The notes under the pieces were generated by a model. That model ran no database searches. It had not been told where the DNA came from and saw only the letters and a program-made list of their open reading frames with translations. Positions 27,283-36,237 of a stretch of 64,000 nt of DNA are shown here, piece by piece. Source of the DNA: Xanthobacteraceae bacterium. GTDB taxonomy: Bacteria; Pseudomonadota; Alphaproteobacteria; Rhizobiales; Xanthobacteraceae. The stretch covers positions 1-64,000 of the forward strand of contig JAQSWY010000001.1 of the NCBI GenBank assembly GCA_029266425.1, given 5' to 3'. A program made the translations under genes and the position numbers. The stretch's first letter is position 1; each line of letters begins with the position of its first letter.

Positions 27283-28338
27283 ATGGCCGACCCGACGACC
27301 CCCGCGGTGCTGATCGATCTCGATGTCGTCCGCCGCAACATCCGGCGTTTCCAGGACTATGCCGACGCGCACGGCTTGCGGGTCCGCCCGCACATCAAGA
27401 CCCACAAGCTGCCGGCGATCGCCCGGATGCAGCTCGCCGCCGGCGCCATCGGCGTCACATGCCAGAAGGTCTCCGAGGCCGAGGCGATGATCGAGGGCTC
27501 GCCGGATATCCGGGACGTGCTCATCACCTACAACATCATCGGAGCGGAGAAGCTGGCGCACCTCGTTGGGCTGGCGCGGCGGGTCGCGCTCAGCGTGGTC
27601 GCGGATAGCGAGACGGTGGTCGAGGGCCTGTCCGGCGCCTTCGCGGGTGAGCCCGCGCCGCTGCGGGTGCTGGTCGAGTGCAACACCGGGGCCGACCGCT
27701 GCGGCGTGGCGACCCCGGAGGCGGCCGCCGTGCTCGCCCGGCAGATCGCCGCCGCGCCGGGGCTCGCCTTCGGCGGGTTGATGACCTACCCGCCGGCCGG
27801 CGGCGTCGAGAAGGTGCAGGAATTCATGGCCCGGGCGAAGGCGCTCATCGAGGAGGCGGGCGTGCCGGTGCCGGTCGTCAGCTCCGGCGGCACCCCTTCC
27901 ATGACGTCGGCCGCACGTGCCCCGGTGACGACCGAATACCGGCCGGGGACCTACGTCTACAACGACCGCTCGCTCGTCGCCCGCGGCGTCTGCGGCTGGG
28001 AGGATTGCGCGCTCACTGTGCTGGCGACGGTCGTCTCCGTACCGGCGGCCAACCGCGCCATCATCGATGCCGGCAGCAAGGCGCTGACCTCCGACCTGCT
28101 CGGCCTCACCGGATATGGCCATGTGCTCGGCCGGCCCGACATCGCCATCGACCAACTGTCGGAGGAGCACGGACGGCTCGTCAGCGAGCGGCCGATCGGG
28201 CTCACCGTGGGCGAGACCGTCCGCGTGGTGCCGAACCATGCCTGCGTGGTGACCAACATGGTGGACGAGGTCCATGTGGTCGAAGGCGGGGAGGTGGCCG
28301 GCACCTGGCGCGTTGCCGCGCGCGGCTGCATCACCTGA
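27283..28338 (+). CDS. PLP-dependent D-threonine aldolase / D-serine dehydratase-type enzyme (alanine racemase N-terminal fold)
   Basis: A 351-residue DSD1-family enzyme. Residues 36-42 read PHIKTHK, where K39 is the predicted PLP lysine. The C-terminal metal site is visible as PNHACVV (H319, C321), as in zinc-dependent eukaryotic-type D-serine dehydratases and D-threonine aldolases. These enzymes convert D-serine to pyruvate and ammonia, or cleave D-threonine to glycine and acetaldehyde; sequence alone does not decide between them. The start at 27283 has AGAGG six bases upstream. It is divergent from an amino-acid transporter and near a RidA gene, which favours a dehydratase that releases 2-aminoacrylate. 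Confidence 0.9.
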   Translation: MADPTTPAVLIDLDVVRRNIRRFQDYADAHGLRVRPHIKTHKLPAIARMQLAAGAIGVTCQKVSEAEAMIEGSPDIRDVLITYNIIGAEKLAHLVGLARRVALSVVADSETVVEGLSGAFAGEPAPLRVLVECNTGADRCGVATPEAAAVLARQIAAAPGLAFGGLMTYPPAGGVEKVQEFMARAKALIEEAGVPVPVVSSGGTPSMTSAARAPVTTEYRPGTYVYNDRSLVARGVCGWEDCALTVLATVVSVPAANRAIIDAGSKALTSDLLGLTGYGHVLGRPDIAIDQLSEEHGRLVSERPIGLTVGETVRVVPNHACVVTNMVDEVHVVEGGEVAGTWRVAARGCIT

Positions 28339-28350
28339 TGAGGCTTGCCG

Positions 28351-29844
28351 CTACCGGGATGCCTCGTCCACGACGCGTGCCGCGCCCTTCTCGAACAGCT
28401 CCGCGAGGCTGCGCTCGACCGCGCTGGTGAAGCGCCGATCGTGCGGCAGGTCCGCGCCGAAGATCTCGCCCACGCCGAGGAGCGCGGAGGCGAGACGCGA
28501 GGCGTCGGCGCCGGCAGCGTCGGCAAGGGCGCGCAGCCGTCGCGCCATCGGATCATTCAGCTCGATCGGGCGGCCGACCTCGTCGCGCCCGCTCACGAAG
28601 CGCATCCAGCCGGCGACCGCGAGGGCGAGGCGCTCGATCGGGGCGCCGCTTCGCAGCCGGTCGCGCACCGTGCCGAGCAGGCGCGGCGGCAGCTTCTGCG
28701 AGCCGTCGGTGGCGATCTGGAAGGTCCGGTGCCGCAGCGCCGCGTTGCTGAACCGGTCGAGCAGCTGCGCCTTGTAGCCTTCGAGGTCCGCCCCGCCCGG
28801 CACATGCAAGGTCGGGCTCACCTCCTCGTCCATCAATCCGCGCACCAGCCGACCGAAGGGCGGCGCGGACATTGCGTCGGACACCGTCTCAAAGCCGGCG
28901 AGATAGCCGAGATAGGCGAGGGTGGAATGCGACCCGTTGAGGAGACGCAGCTTCATCGCCTCATAGGGCTCGACATCGGCGACCAGCTCCGCGCCGGCCT
29001 CCTCGAAGCGCGGCCGCCCGGCGGAGAACGCGTCTTCGATCACCCACTGGCTGAAGGGCTCGGTCGCGACCGGCCAGGCATCCGCGAGGCCGAGCCGCTC
29101 GTCCACCGAGGCGCGGTCGGCATCGGTGGTGGCCGGCACGATGCGGTCGACCATGGTGGAGGGGAAAGCGACTTCGCCGACGACGAACCGGCCGAGATCG
29201 GGATCGCGGAGCTCGGCGAAGCGGGCGACGATGCCGCCTACGATGCGGCCATTGGCCGAGAGGTTGTCGCAGGAGAGCACCGTGAAGGGCGCAATCCCCG
29301 CCGCGCGGCGCCGGCGCAGCGCTTCGACGAGGAGGCCGGGCGCAGTGAGCGGCCGGCCGGGATCGGCGAGGTCGCGCACGATGTCGGGATGGTCCTCGCG
29401 CAGTGCGCCGCGCGCCGGATCGTGGCAATAGCCCTTCTCGGTCACCGTAAGCGAGACGATGCGGACCCCCTCCCGGCTCATCGCCGAGAGCAGCGCTTCG
29501 GGATTCTCGGGCGCGACCAGCACGCCACGCACCGCGCCGATCACCCGCACGGTGCTCTCTTCGCCGGAGCGGACGATGAGCGAATAGAGCCCATCCTGCG
29601 GCGCCAGCGCGTCGCGCGTATCGGGCGAGCGCAGGCTGGCGCCGAGCACCGCCCAGTCGCGCTCGCCGGCGGCGAGGCGGTCGTCGACATAGACCGCCTG
29701 GTGGGCGCGGTGGAACGCACCGATGCCGAGATGCACGATGCCGATCTTCTGCCCCGCCACGTCGTAGCGGGGGCGCGCCACGCCCGACGGCAGGCGGTCG
29801 AGCGTTGAGAGCGACAGGCGGGCGGAGTTCATGGTCGCCGACAT
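28351..29844 (-). CDS. uxuB: Mannitol dehydrogenase-family oxidoreductase, fructuronate reductase-like
   Basis: A 497-residue long-chain polyol dehydrogenase. The Rossmann start is IGIVHLGIGAFHRAHQAVYVDD (about 34-55), with LTVTEKGYCHD and the active-site block KLRLLNGSHSTLAYLGYL (about 307-324) carrying the family lysine, asparagine and histidine. It lies five bases after uxuA, so D-fructuronate reductase (fructuronate to D-mannonate, NADH-dependent) is the most likely activity. A mannitol or altronate role is less likely given the context. It ends a seven-gene operon and is convergent with the PLP enzyme gene. Confidence 0.9.
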   Translation of the reverse strand: MSATMNSARLSLSTLDRLPSGVARPRYDVAGQKIGIVHLGIGAFHRAHQAVYVDDRLAAGERDWAVLGASLRSPDTRDALAPQDGLYSLIVRSGEESTVRVIGAVRGVLVAPENPEALLSAMSREGVRIVSLTVTEKGYCHDPARGALREDHPDIVRDLADPGRPLTAPGLLVEALRRRRAAGIAPFTVLSCDNLSANGRIVGGIVARFAELRDPDLGRFVVGEVAFPSTMVDRIVPATTDADRASVDERLGLADAWPVATEPFSQWVIEDAFSAGRPRFEEAGAELVADVEPYEAMKLRLLNGSHSTLAYLGYLAGFETVSDAMSAPPFGRLVRGLMDEEVSPTLHVPGGADLEGYKAQLLDRFSNAALRHRTFQIATDGSQKLPPRLLGTVRDRLRSGAPIERLALAVAGWMRFVSGRDEVGRPIELNDPMARRLRALADAAGADASRLASALLGVGEIFGADLPHDRRFTSAVERSLAELFEKGAARVVDEASR

Positions 29845-29849
29845 CCGGT

Positions 29850-31046
29850 TCAGATCGGCAGGCCTTCGGACTGGGCGATGGCGATCATCACCCCGCGCAT
29901 CTCGGCAAGGCCGCGCAGGCGCCCGATCGCCGGATAGCCGGGATGCGTCGGCTTCCCGACATCATCGAGCAATTCGTGGCCATGGTCCGGCCGGAACGGG
30001 ATGCGCCAGTCTTCCATGCCGGCCTCGCGGCGGCGCTTCTGCTCGCGCAGCGCGGCACGCACCACGCCCACCATGTCGACATCGCCGTCGAGATGGTCGG
30101 CCTCCATGAAGGAGCCGTCCGGGTACTTGATGACGTTTCGCAGGTGCAGGAAGTGGATGCGGTGGGCGAAGCGCTCCGCCATGCGCTCCACGTCGTTGCC
30201 CGGCCGCGCGCCGAGCGAGCCGGTGCACAGCGTCAGCCCGTTCGCCCGCGAGGGATTGAGCTCGAGGATTGCGGCGAGGTGTTCCTCCGAGCTGACGATG
30301 CGCGGCAGGCCGAGCAGCGGGCGCGGCGGATCGTCGGGATGGATCGCCATGCGGATTCCGACCTCTTCGGCGGTCGGGATCACTGCGGCGAGGAAACGGC
30401 GCAGATTCTCGCGGAGCTTATCCGCCGAGACGTCCTTGAAGCGCGCCAATATGCTGCGAAGCCCGGGAAGGTCGTAGCGGTCGAAGGCGCCGGGCAGGCC
30501 CGCCATGATGCTGGCGAGCAGCCGGTCGCGATCTGCCTCACTCGAGGCCTCGAACCACGCCCTGGCGCGGGCCAGTACCTCCGGCGCGTGGTCGGCTTCG
30601 GCCCCGGCGCGCTCCAGCATGAACACGTCGAAGGCAGCATACTCGTCGGCGTTGAAGCGCAGCGCGTTGGCGCCGCCGGGCAAAGGATGGCGCAGCTCGG
30701 TGCGGGTCCAGTCCAGCACCGGCATGAAATTGTAGCAGACGGTGCGGATGCCGGCGGCGGCGAGGTTGCGCAGCGAGGTCCGGTAGTTCTCGAACAGCGG
30801 TTCGAGATCGCCGTCGCCGATCTTGATCGGCTCGGCCACGGGCAGGCTCTCGACCACGCTCCAGCGCAGGCCGAGCGAGGCGTCGGCCTCGATGAGGGCC
30901 TTGCGCGCCTCGATCGCCTCGCGGGTCCAGACCGCGCCGGCGGGGACCTCGTGCAGCGCATTGACGATGCCGGTGGCGCCGGTCTGCGTCACATGTTCGA
31001 GGCGGATGACGTCGTTCGGTCCCCACCAGCGCCAGGTCTGTTCCAC
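29850..31046 (-). CDS. uxuA: Mannonate dehydratase
   Basis: A 398-residue protein clearly matching UxuA: it starts MEQTWRWWGPNDVIRLEHV, like the E. coli protein, and has GIRTVCYNFMPVLDWTRT, MAIHPDDPPRPLLGLPRIVS and the metal-binding C-terminal RPDHGHELLDD. It converts D-mannonate to 2-keto-3-deoxygluconate in glucuronate breakdown. The start is GTG 31046, eight bases after a GGAG site and aligned with known N-termini; a GTG at 31064 would add six residues. It follows the GntR gene and precedes uxuB. Confidence 0.96.
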   Translation of the reverse strand: MEQTWRWWGPNDVIRLEHVTQTGATGIVNALHEVPAGAVWTREAIEARKALIEADASLGLRWSVVESLPVAEPIKIGDGDLEPLFENYRTSLRNLAAAGIRTVCYNFMPVLDWTRTELRHPLPGGANALRFNADEYAAFDVFMLERAGAEADHAPEVLARARAWFEASSEADRDRLLASIMAGLPGAFDRYDLPGLRSILARFKDVSADKLRENLRRFLAAVIPTAEEVGIRMAIHPDDPPRPLLGLPRIVSSEEHLAAILELNPSRANGLTLCTGSLGARPGNDVERMAERFAHRIHFLHLRNVIKYPDGSFMEADHLDGDVDMVGVVRAALREQKRRREAGMEDWRIPFRPDHGHELLDDVGKPTHPGYPAIGRLRGLAEMRGVMIAIAQSEGLPI

Positions 31047-31087
31047 CGCGCGAAACTCCTTCACTCATGCCGCCCGAGAGGGGCGGC

Positions 31088-31813
31088 TCAGATGTCGTTG
31101 ACGATCAGTTCGGCATGGGTGGCGGCGAGCGTGTCCGCCACCTTCAGCACTTCGGAGAGGTGTTCGCGCGTCGCGCGCTCGGCGCCCGCGACGTCCCCGG
31201 CGCGGACCGCGGCGAGCATCGCCTTGTGCTGCGCGATCAGGGTCGCTACCGGGGTGACGTTGGGCAGGCTGAGGAAGCGCAGCCGGTCGAACTGCACCTT
31301 CTCCCGTTCCAGCACCGACCAGATGTTGCCGACATCGATGCCGTCGGCGAAGGCACGGTGGAAGGCGTCGTCGGCATGGGTGAAGCGGGCGGGATCGTCG
31401 CGCGCGGCTTCCTGTTCGGCGATGGCTTCATCCAGCCGCGCGAAGGTGCCGGGCGAAAGCCCGTTCTCCGCCGCGCGGCGCAGGATCGCCACCTCCATTG
31501 CCTCGCGGACGAAGCGGGCGCGGCGCACCGCGGAGAGCGAGATGCGGGTGATGAAGGTTCCGCGCTGCGGCCAGACCTCGACGAGGCCTTCCTCCACCAG
31601 GCGGAACAGCGCTTCGCGCACCGGCGTGCGGCTGATGCCGAAGCGCCGGGCGAGCTCGTTTTCCGAGACCCTGGTGCCGGGCCGCAGGCGCAGCATGACG
31701 ATGTCGTTGCGGATCTCGTCATGGATCGCCGCCACGCTGAGCGGAGGCAAGGCCGGACGCATCTGCTCCTTGGCCGGCGAAGGCTGCGGGGGGTGGAGGG
31801 CGCCTGTCGACAT
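31088..31813 (-). CDS. GntR-family transcriptional regulator, FadR/FCD subgroup
   Basis: A 241-residue GntR protein. The winged helix covers about residues 25-90 ([40 protein letters not shown]), and the FCD effector domain (about 100-235) shows the [13 protein letters not shown] and [14 protein letters not shown] metal-binding histidines. The FCD group often binds sugar acids, and UxR/ExuR-type members control hexuronate genes. It is embedded between the ABC transporter genes and uxuA in one operon. An imperfect palindrome at 34897-34910, upstream of the first gene, fits its likely operator. Confidence 0.93.
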   Translation of the reverse strand: MSTGALHPPQPSPAKEQMRPALPPLSVAAIHDEIRNDIVMLRLRPGTRVSENELARRFGISRTPVREALFRLVEEGLVEVWPQRGTFITRISLSAVRRARFVREAMEVAILRRAAENGLSPGTFARLDEAIAEQEAARDDPARFTHADDAFHRAFADGIDVGNIWSVLEREKVQFDRLRFLSLPNVTPVATLIAQHKAMLAAVRAGDVAGAERATREHLSEVLKVADTLAATHAELIVNDI

Positions 31814-31826
31814 CGCGGGGTCCTCG

Positions 31827-32609
31827 TCAGGCGTCCCAGCCGAGATGGCCCAGGAAGTCGCGGGTGCGCACGGCGAGCGGCGCGTCGAAGATCTGCTGTG
31901 GTGGACCCTGCTCGATGATGGTGCCCTTTTCGAACACCACCACATGGTCGGCCACGCGCCGCGCGAAGGTCATCTCATGGGTGACGACCACCATGGTCAT
32001 GCCGTCGTCGGCGAGCGCCTTCATGACGTTCAGCACCTCGCCGATGGTCTCCGGATCGAGCGCCGAGGTCGGCTCGTCGAACAGCATCACCTCCGGCTCC
32101 ATGGCGAGCGCGCGGGCGATGGCGACGCGCTGCTGCTGGCCGCCGGAGAGGTTCGCCGGGTAGTTGGCCGCCTTGTCGGCGAGGCCGACCTTGACGAGCA
32201 GCGCCTCGGCGCGCCGACGGGCATCGGCCTCGGACAGGCCGAGCACCGAGGTAGGACCCATCATGATGTTCTCGATCGCCGTCTTGTGCGGGAACAGCTC
32301 GAAGTTCTGGAACACCATGCCCATGCGCTGGCGCACCTGGCGGATGGCGGTCCTATCGGCCGGTAGCGGGACGCCGTCGAACAGGATGGAGCCGCCGTCG
32401 ATGGTCTCCAGCGCATTGGTGCAGCGAAGCAGGGTGGACTTGCCCGATCCTGAGGGGCCGATCAGGCACACCACCTGTCCGCGCCGGACCTCCATGGAGA
32501 CGCCGGAGAGCGCGACGAAGTCGCCATAGAGCTTGCGGACGTCGCGATACTGAAGGACCGTCGCCGGAGCGGCAGCGGGAATGATCGATTGAGCGGCGGC
32601 GAGCTTCAT
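31827..32609 (-). CDS. Polar amino acid-type ABC transporter ATP-binding protein
   Basis: A 260-residue GlnQ-class ATPase. Walker A is GPSGSGKST (51-59), followed by [12 protein letters not shown], signature LSGGQQQR and Walker [14 protein letters not shown]. An extra 20-residue N-terminal extension precedes the usual start. Its ATG overlaps the permease stop (ATGA). Although the class normally serves amino acids, the operon encodes uronate enzymes, so the transported compound may be a sugar acid or an amino-acid conjugate. Confidence 0.93.
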   Translation of the reverse strand: MKLAAAQSIIPAAAPATVLQYRDVRKLYGDFVALSGVSMEVRRGQVVCLIGPSGSGKSTLLRCTNALETIDGGSILFDGVPLPADRTAIRQVRQRMGMVFQNFELFPHKTAIENIMMGPTSVLGLSEADARRRAEALLVKVGLADKAANYPANLSGGQQQRVAIARALAMEPEVMLFDEPTSALDPETIGEVLNVMKALADDGMTMVVVTHEMTFARRVADHVVVFEKGTIIEQGPPQQIFDAPLAVRTRDFLGHLGWDA

Positions 32610-33265
32610 TCCGTGACCCCGAACTTCTTGTGAATCCAGTCGGCGAGCTTGGCCTGCGGATAGCCCAGCAGCCAGTAGATCGCCGCCATGGCGGTGAGCA
32701 TCTCGATGACCCGGAAGGATTGCGAGCGGATCTGCATGGCGGTGTGCGCGAGATCGCCGACGGCGATGACCGAGACCAGGGAGGTGTCCTTGAACAGCGT
32801 CACCCAGGTCGTCGCCAGCACGGGCAGCACGCGGCGCAACGCCTGCGGCAGCACCACCTTGCGGAACGCCTGCCCCTCGCTCATGCCCATGGCGAGCGCG
32901 GCCTCCGACTGGCCCTTGCGGATCGACCGGATGCCGGAGCGGAACGTCTCGGAGTTGTAGGCAGTGTTGTTGAGGCACAGCGCAATGAGGCCGGTGGCGA
33001 AGGGCGAGAAGGCGATGTCGAGCACCATCGGCATCACATAGAACGCCCAGTAGACGACGAGGATGATCGGCAGGTTGCGGAACAGCTCGACGAAGCAGGT
33101 GGCGATGAACGCGATCGGCTTGAAGCGCGACTCCCGCATCATCGCCACCACGATGCCGGACGGCACGGCGATCGCCATGGTGAGCACGGTGAGCGCGATG
33201 GTGATCAGCGCGCCGTGGGCAAGCAGACCGGCGCTGGCGGGAATGATGGACCAGTCGAGATTCAT
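32606..33265 (-). CDS. Polar amino acid-type ABC transporter permease
   Basis: A 219-residue permease with [24 protein letters not shown], the [20 protein letters not shown] block and an EAA loop near [24 protein letters not shown]. The ATG overlaps the stop of the preceding permease by four bases and the stop overlaps the ATPase start by four. It is one half of the transporter pore. Confidence 0.93.
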   Translation of the reverse strand: MNLDWSIIPASAGLLAHGALITIALTVLTMAIAVPSGIVVAMMRESRFKPIAFIATCFVELFRNLPIILVVYWAFYVMPMVLDIAFSPFATGLIALCLNNTAYNSETFRSGIRSIRKGQSEAALAMGMSEGQAFRKVVLPQALRRVLPVLATTWVTLFKDTSLVSVIAVGDLAHTAMQIRSQSFRVIEMLTAMAAIYWLLGYPQAKLADWIHKKFGVTE

Positions 33266-33927
33266 GACCGCCCCAGGAAGCCGATACGCCGATAGAGCAG
33301 GTCGACGCCGCGCGTGATCGGGAAAAGAATGAGGAAATAGAGGAACATGACCGTCGTGAAGACCTCGACCGGGGTATACGACTGGCCGGCGACGGCATCG
33401 GCGCGGCGCATCAGTTCCGGCACCGCGATGACGGTGGCGATGGCGGTGTCTTTCACGGTGAGGGTGAGGACGTTGCCGAGCGCCGGCAGCATGCGCACCA
33501 GCGCCTGCGGCAGCACGATCTTGCGCACGATCTGTACGCCCGACATGCCGAGCGCGAGGCCGGCGCGCACCTGCCCGGGGCGCACCGATTCGATGCCGGC
33601 GCGCACGATCTCCGCGACATAGGCGGTGAGATTGAGCGAGAGCGCGACGAGCGCGGAGACGAAGGGCGGCAGGTTGATGCCGGTGGCGATCGGGAAGGCG
33701 AAATAGAACCACACCAGCACGACCAGCACCGGGATGGCGCGCATCGAGTCGATGTAGAAGACCAGGATCACCCGCAGCCAGTTCGGGCCGTAGCGCCGGC
33801 CGAGGGCGACCAGCGTGCCGAACACCATGCTGCACGCCGCCACGCTGAGCGACAGCAGGATCGTGATGTAGAGCCCGCCGGCGAGAAAGCGCCAGCTCTC
33901 GAGGACGGGGCCGAAGTTCAGTTCCAT
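33262..33927 (-). CDS. Polar amino acid-type ABC transporter permease
   Basis: A 221-residue permease. Visible features are [45 protein letters not shown] and the EAA loop [28 protein letters not shown]. It is the first permease after the binding-protein gene, separated by 72 bases that include a hairpin. The following permease overlaps it by four bases. Confidence 0.93.
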   Translation of the reverse strand: MELNFGPVLESWRFLAGGLYITILLSLSVAACSMVFGTLVALGRRYGPNWLRVILVFYIDSMRAIPVLVVLVWFYFAFPIATGINLPPFVSALVALSLNLTAYVAEIVRAGIESVRPGQVRAGLALGMSGVQIVRKIVLPQALVRMLPALGNVLTLTVKDTAIATVIAVPELMRRADAVAGQSYTPVEVFTTVMFLYFLILFPITRGVDLLYRRIGFLGRS

Positions 33928-33956
33928 GGCACTACTACCCGGGACGCGAGAAGAGA

Positions 33957-33981
33957 CCGAAGCCGGATCGACCGGCCTCGG
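33957..33981 (-). promoter_or_regulatory. Intercistronic hairpin after the binding-protein gene of the uxu operon
   Basis: CCGAAGCCGG (33957-33966) pairs with CCGGCCTCGG (33972-33981), with one unmatched pair in ten and a 5-base loop. It lies between the binding-protein stop and the first permease gene on the minus strand. Confidence 0.5.
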
Positions 33982-33999
33982 GTTTGGTCACACGGGCGA

Positions 34000-34833
34000 T
34001 CACATCGTCGAGACGATGCGCTCCTCCTCGGCCTGCAGGGCCGGCAGCATCGGGTCCGAAACCGACTTCAGCCAGGCGAGGAAGGCGGGCTGGTTCTTGT
34101 CGATGGCGAGGCCGATCTCATTGGCGGCCTCTGCGCTGTCCTGGCAGTTGTTGCCATGGGGCAGGGCGGCGAGGCCCTTCACCTTCTTGTTCAGCGCGAT
34201 CCACGGGATGCGGTTGATCGGAGTGACGTCGGCGCGGCGGGCCATGATCTCCTCGACCGGGGCCGCGGTGCCGGCGCTGGAGACGCCGCGCAGCTTCGCC
34301 TTGGGGAAGCGCTCCTTGACCCAGTTCTCTTCGCCGCCGCCGGTGAAATAGGCGACCGTCACCTCGGGGCTATTGAAGTCGTCGACCGACTTCGCGTCCT
34401 TGACCTTCGGGTTGTCGGCGCGGCCGAACACGCACAGGCTGGTCTTGGAATAGGTGACGAAGTCCACCACTTCCTTGCGCGCCTTGGTGACGGAGAGCGG
34501 CGAGATGGTCATGTCGACCTGGTTGGCCGCGAGCACCGGGACCTTGGTCTCGTGCGAGACATTGACCGCCACCAGCTTCACGTCGAGGCGCTTGGCGTAT
34601 TCCTTGGCGAGCGTCCAGGCCGGGCCGGCCCAGGCATCGCCCGAGCCGGTGGTGTTCTCGACCAGCCATGGCGGGTTGGACAGCACGCCGACGCGCAACT
34701 GACCGGCCTTCTTGATGGCGTCGATGCGCGGGCTGGTGCCGGCAGCCGGCACCTCCTGTGCGTGGGCGGCGCCGGCGGCAAGGCCGAGGCCGAGAATCGC
34801 GGCGGCAGCGATACGCAATGTCCCGTTGAGCAT
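34000..34833 (-). CDS. Amino acid-type ABC transporter substrate-binding protein
   Basis: A 277-residue family 3 binding protein with a Sec signal peptide ending AAGAAHAQE (about residue 25). The mature protein contains KKAGQLRVGVLSNPPWLVEN and AANQVDMTISPLSVTKARKE, the family ligand blocks. A GGGAG site five bases before ATG 34833 supports the start. It leads a seven-gene operon that continues through transporter, GntR regulator, uxuA and uxuB. The ligand could be a uronate or amino-sugar acid rather than a free amino acid. Confidence 0.92.
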   Translation of the reverse strand: MLNGTLRIAAAAILGLGLAAGAAHAQEVPAAGTSPRIDAIKKAGQLRVGVLSNPPWLVENTTGSGDAWAGPAWTLAKEYAKRLDVKLVAVNVSHETKVPVLAANQVDMTISPLSVTKARKEVVDFVTYSKTSLCVFGRADNPKVKDAKSVDDFNSPEVTVAYFTGGGEENWVKERFPKAKLRGVSSAGTAAPVEEIMARRADVTPINRIPWIALNKKVKGLAALPHGNNCQDSAEAANEIGLAIDKNQPAFLAWLKSVSDPMLPALQAEEERIVSTM

Positions 34834-34896
34834 GTCGTCTCCCTTTCGGCCGGGCGAGGCCCGCGCCATCCTTTTGTGGATCGTTCTTGCGTGTAG

Positions 34897-34910
34897 ACTA
34901 GTATACAAGT
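34897..34910. promoter_or_regulatory. Imperfect palindrome upstream of the uxu/ABC operon, candidate GntR operator
   Basis: ACTAGTATACAAGT (34897-34910) matches its own reverse complement at 12 of 14 positions and is centred on GTATAC. It is 64 bases upstream of the first gene of the operon, in promoter position. FadR-type GntR regulators bind short palindromes with GT and AC half-sites, and such a regulator is encoded in the operon. Binding is inferred. Confidence 0.5.
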
Positions 34911-35053
34911 CGACAAGCGACAAGAGCGGGAGGGCGGGTCTCATCTTGCAGACGGCCGCACGCGGCTTGCCGCCAGCCAATCCAGAAGCCGAATGAGGGT
35001 ACGTCGGCGGCACGCCGGACAGCGTCGGTCAGATCTTCACCAGCATCGCATCC

Positions 35054-35078
35054 CCGCCGCGTGGACCCCACGCAGCGG
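35054..35078 (-). terminator. Terminator-like hairpin downstream of the tautomerase gene
   Basis: CCGCCGCGTGG (35054-35064) pairs with CCACGCAGCGG (35068-35078), with one mismatch in eleven and a 3-base loop. It lies 16 bases past the tautomerase stop on the minus strand. No U-run follows, so it may need Rho or simply protect the transcript end. Confidence 0.5.
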
Positions 35079-35093
35079 AACCGCTCACCGATG

Positions 35094-35330
35094 CTAGCGC
35101 GTCTCGGCGCTTCGCCTCCGGCGATACTCGGCGACGGGGAGGCCGCCGACGCCCCAATTCTCCATCTCGACCTCCTCGATCACCACGAAGGTGGCATCGA
35201 GCGGCTTGTTGAGGACGTCGAGCAGGAGCTGGCTCACTCCCTTGATCAGGGTGGCCTTCTCTTCGGCAGTGACGGCGCTGCGCTCCGGCGACGAGCCTTC
35301 GCGGGTGACCTGAATGGTGACGATGGGCAT
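35094..35330 (-). CDS. 4-oxalocrotonate tautomerase-family protein
   Basis: A 78-residue member of the tautomerase superfamily. It begins MPIVTIQVTREG, so after removal of methionine the catalytic Pro1 is in place, and it has the EEKATLIKGVSQLLLDVLNKP helix and VVIEEVEMENWGVGG segment. Members tautomerise 2-hydroxymuconate or related enols in aromatic degradation, or have other roles. It ends a run on the minus strand after an SDR gene (69-base gap). The natural substrate is not clear, as no meta-cleavage genes are in the window. Confidence 0.9.
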   Translation of the reverse strand: MPIVTIQVTREGSSPERSAVTAEEKATLIKGVSQLLLDVLNKPLDATFVVIEEVEMENWGVGGLPVAEYRRRRSAETR

Positions 35331-35399
35331 GTGTGTCTCCTTGCTGTGCGGGTGGCGGTGACGAGCGGCGGTGACGTGCGGCGATGATGTGCGGAAAGC

Positions 35400-36113
35400 C
35401 TACCAGCGGCCAGCGTTCTGGCCGCCATCGACATGGAGGATTTCGCCGGTGACGAAGTTCGCGGTCTCGAGATAGAGAACCGCGTCGACGACGTCGCGGA
35501 CCTTGCCCATGTGCCCAACCGGATGAAGCCCGGCGAGGAAATCATGGGTTTCGGGCGCGTGCATCGGTGTCTTGATGATGCCGGGCGAGACCGCGTTCAC
35601 CCGGACGCCTTTCGCCGCGAACTCGATCGCCAGCGACTTGGTGGCGGAGTTGAGGCCGCCTTTGGTCAGCGAGGCCAGCACCGCCGGAACGGCGGCGATC
35701 GGCTGGTCGACAAGGCTGGTGGTGATGTTGACGATGTGCCCGGAGCCCTGCTTCAGCATCTCCGCCGCGGCCCGCTGGCTGATATGGAAGAAGCCCGCGA
35801 GGTTCACCGCGAGGACGGAGGAGAAATCGTCGACCGAATAGTCGGCGAACGACTTGGCGATGAAGATCCCGGCATTGTTGACGAGCGTATCGATGCGTCC
35901 GAAACGCTTCACCGTTTCGCCGATCAGCCGCTCGGCCACTTCCGGATCGGCGATATCGCCGGCAACGGCAAGAATATCTGGATCGCTCGACGGCTTGATG
36001 GATCGTGAATTGGCGACGACCCGGTAGTCTCGGTCACGGTAAGCGTTTACGAGAGCGGCGCCAATGCCTTGCGATGCGCCAGTGATGATGGCGACTTTCT
36101 GGGCGGTACCCAT
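35400..36113 (-). CDS. SDR-family protein lacking the catalytic tyrosine
   Basis: A 237-residue classical-SDR fold with the NAD(P)-binding motif TGASQGIG (11-18), NNAG (79-82) and a serine at about 133. Where the catalytic YxxxK should be, the sequence is AVLASLTKGGL: lysine 151 is present, but position 147 is alanine rather than tyrosine. The usual C-terminal signature VNAVSPGIIKTPMH follows. It may use another residue, act on a different reaction, or be a non-enzymatic member. It is 124 bases downstream of a LysR gene and upstream of the tautomerase, all on the minus strand. Confidence 0.9.
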   Translation of the reverse strand: MGTAQKVAIITGASQGIGAALVNAYRDRDYRVVANSRSIKPSSDPDILAVAGDIADPEVAERLIGETVKRFGRIDTLVNNAGIFIAKSFADYSVDDFSSVLAVNLAGFFHISQRAAAEMLKQGSGHIVNITTSLVDQPIAAVPAVLASLTKGGLNSATKSLAIEFAAKGVRVNAVSPGIIKTPMHAPETHDFLAGLHPVGHMGKVRDVVDAVLYLETANFVTGEILHVDGGQNAGRW

Positions 36114-36237
36114 GATCTAACCTCGTTGGACGGTTGCTGCGGGGTGCAGCATTTGTCCAACAAGTAGATTAGGCCGGCATTTGAGAGAATATACGCGTGT
36201 CGGCGGATACTCTTTCAGTATACGGTTGAATGCGGCC

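Noticed and set aside
29805..32366. An 853-residue plus-strand open frame
   Set aside because: It runs antisense through uxuB, uxuA and the GntR and ATPase genes, has no domain, and is rich in His, Arg and Gly as expected for a shadow frame in high-GC DNA.
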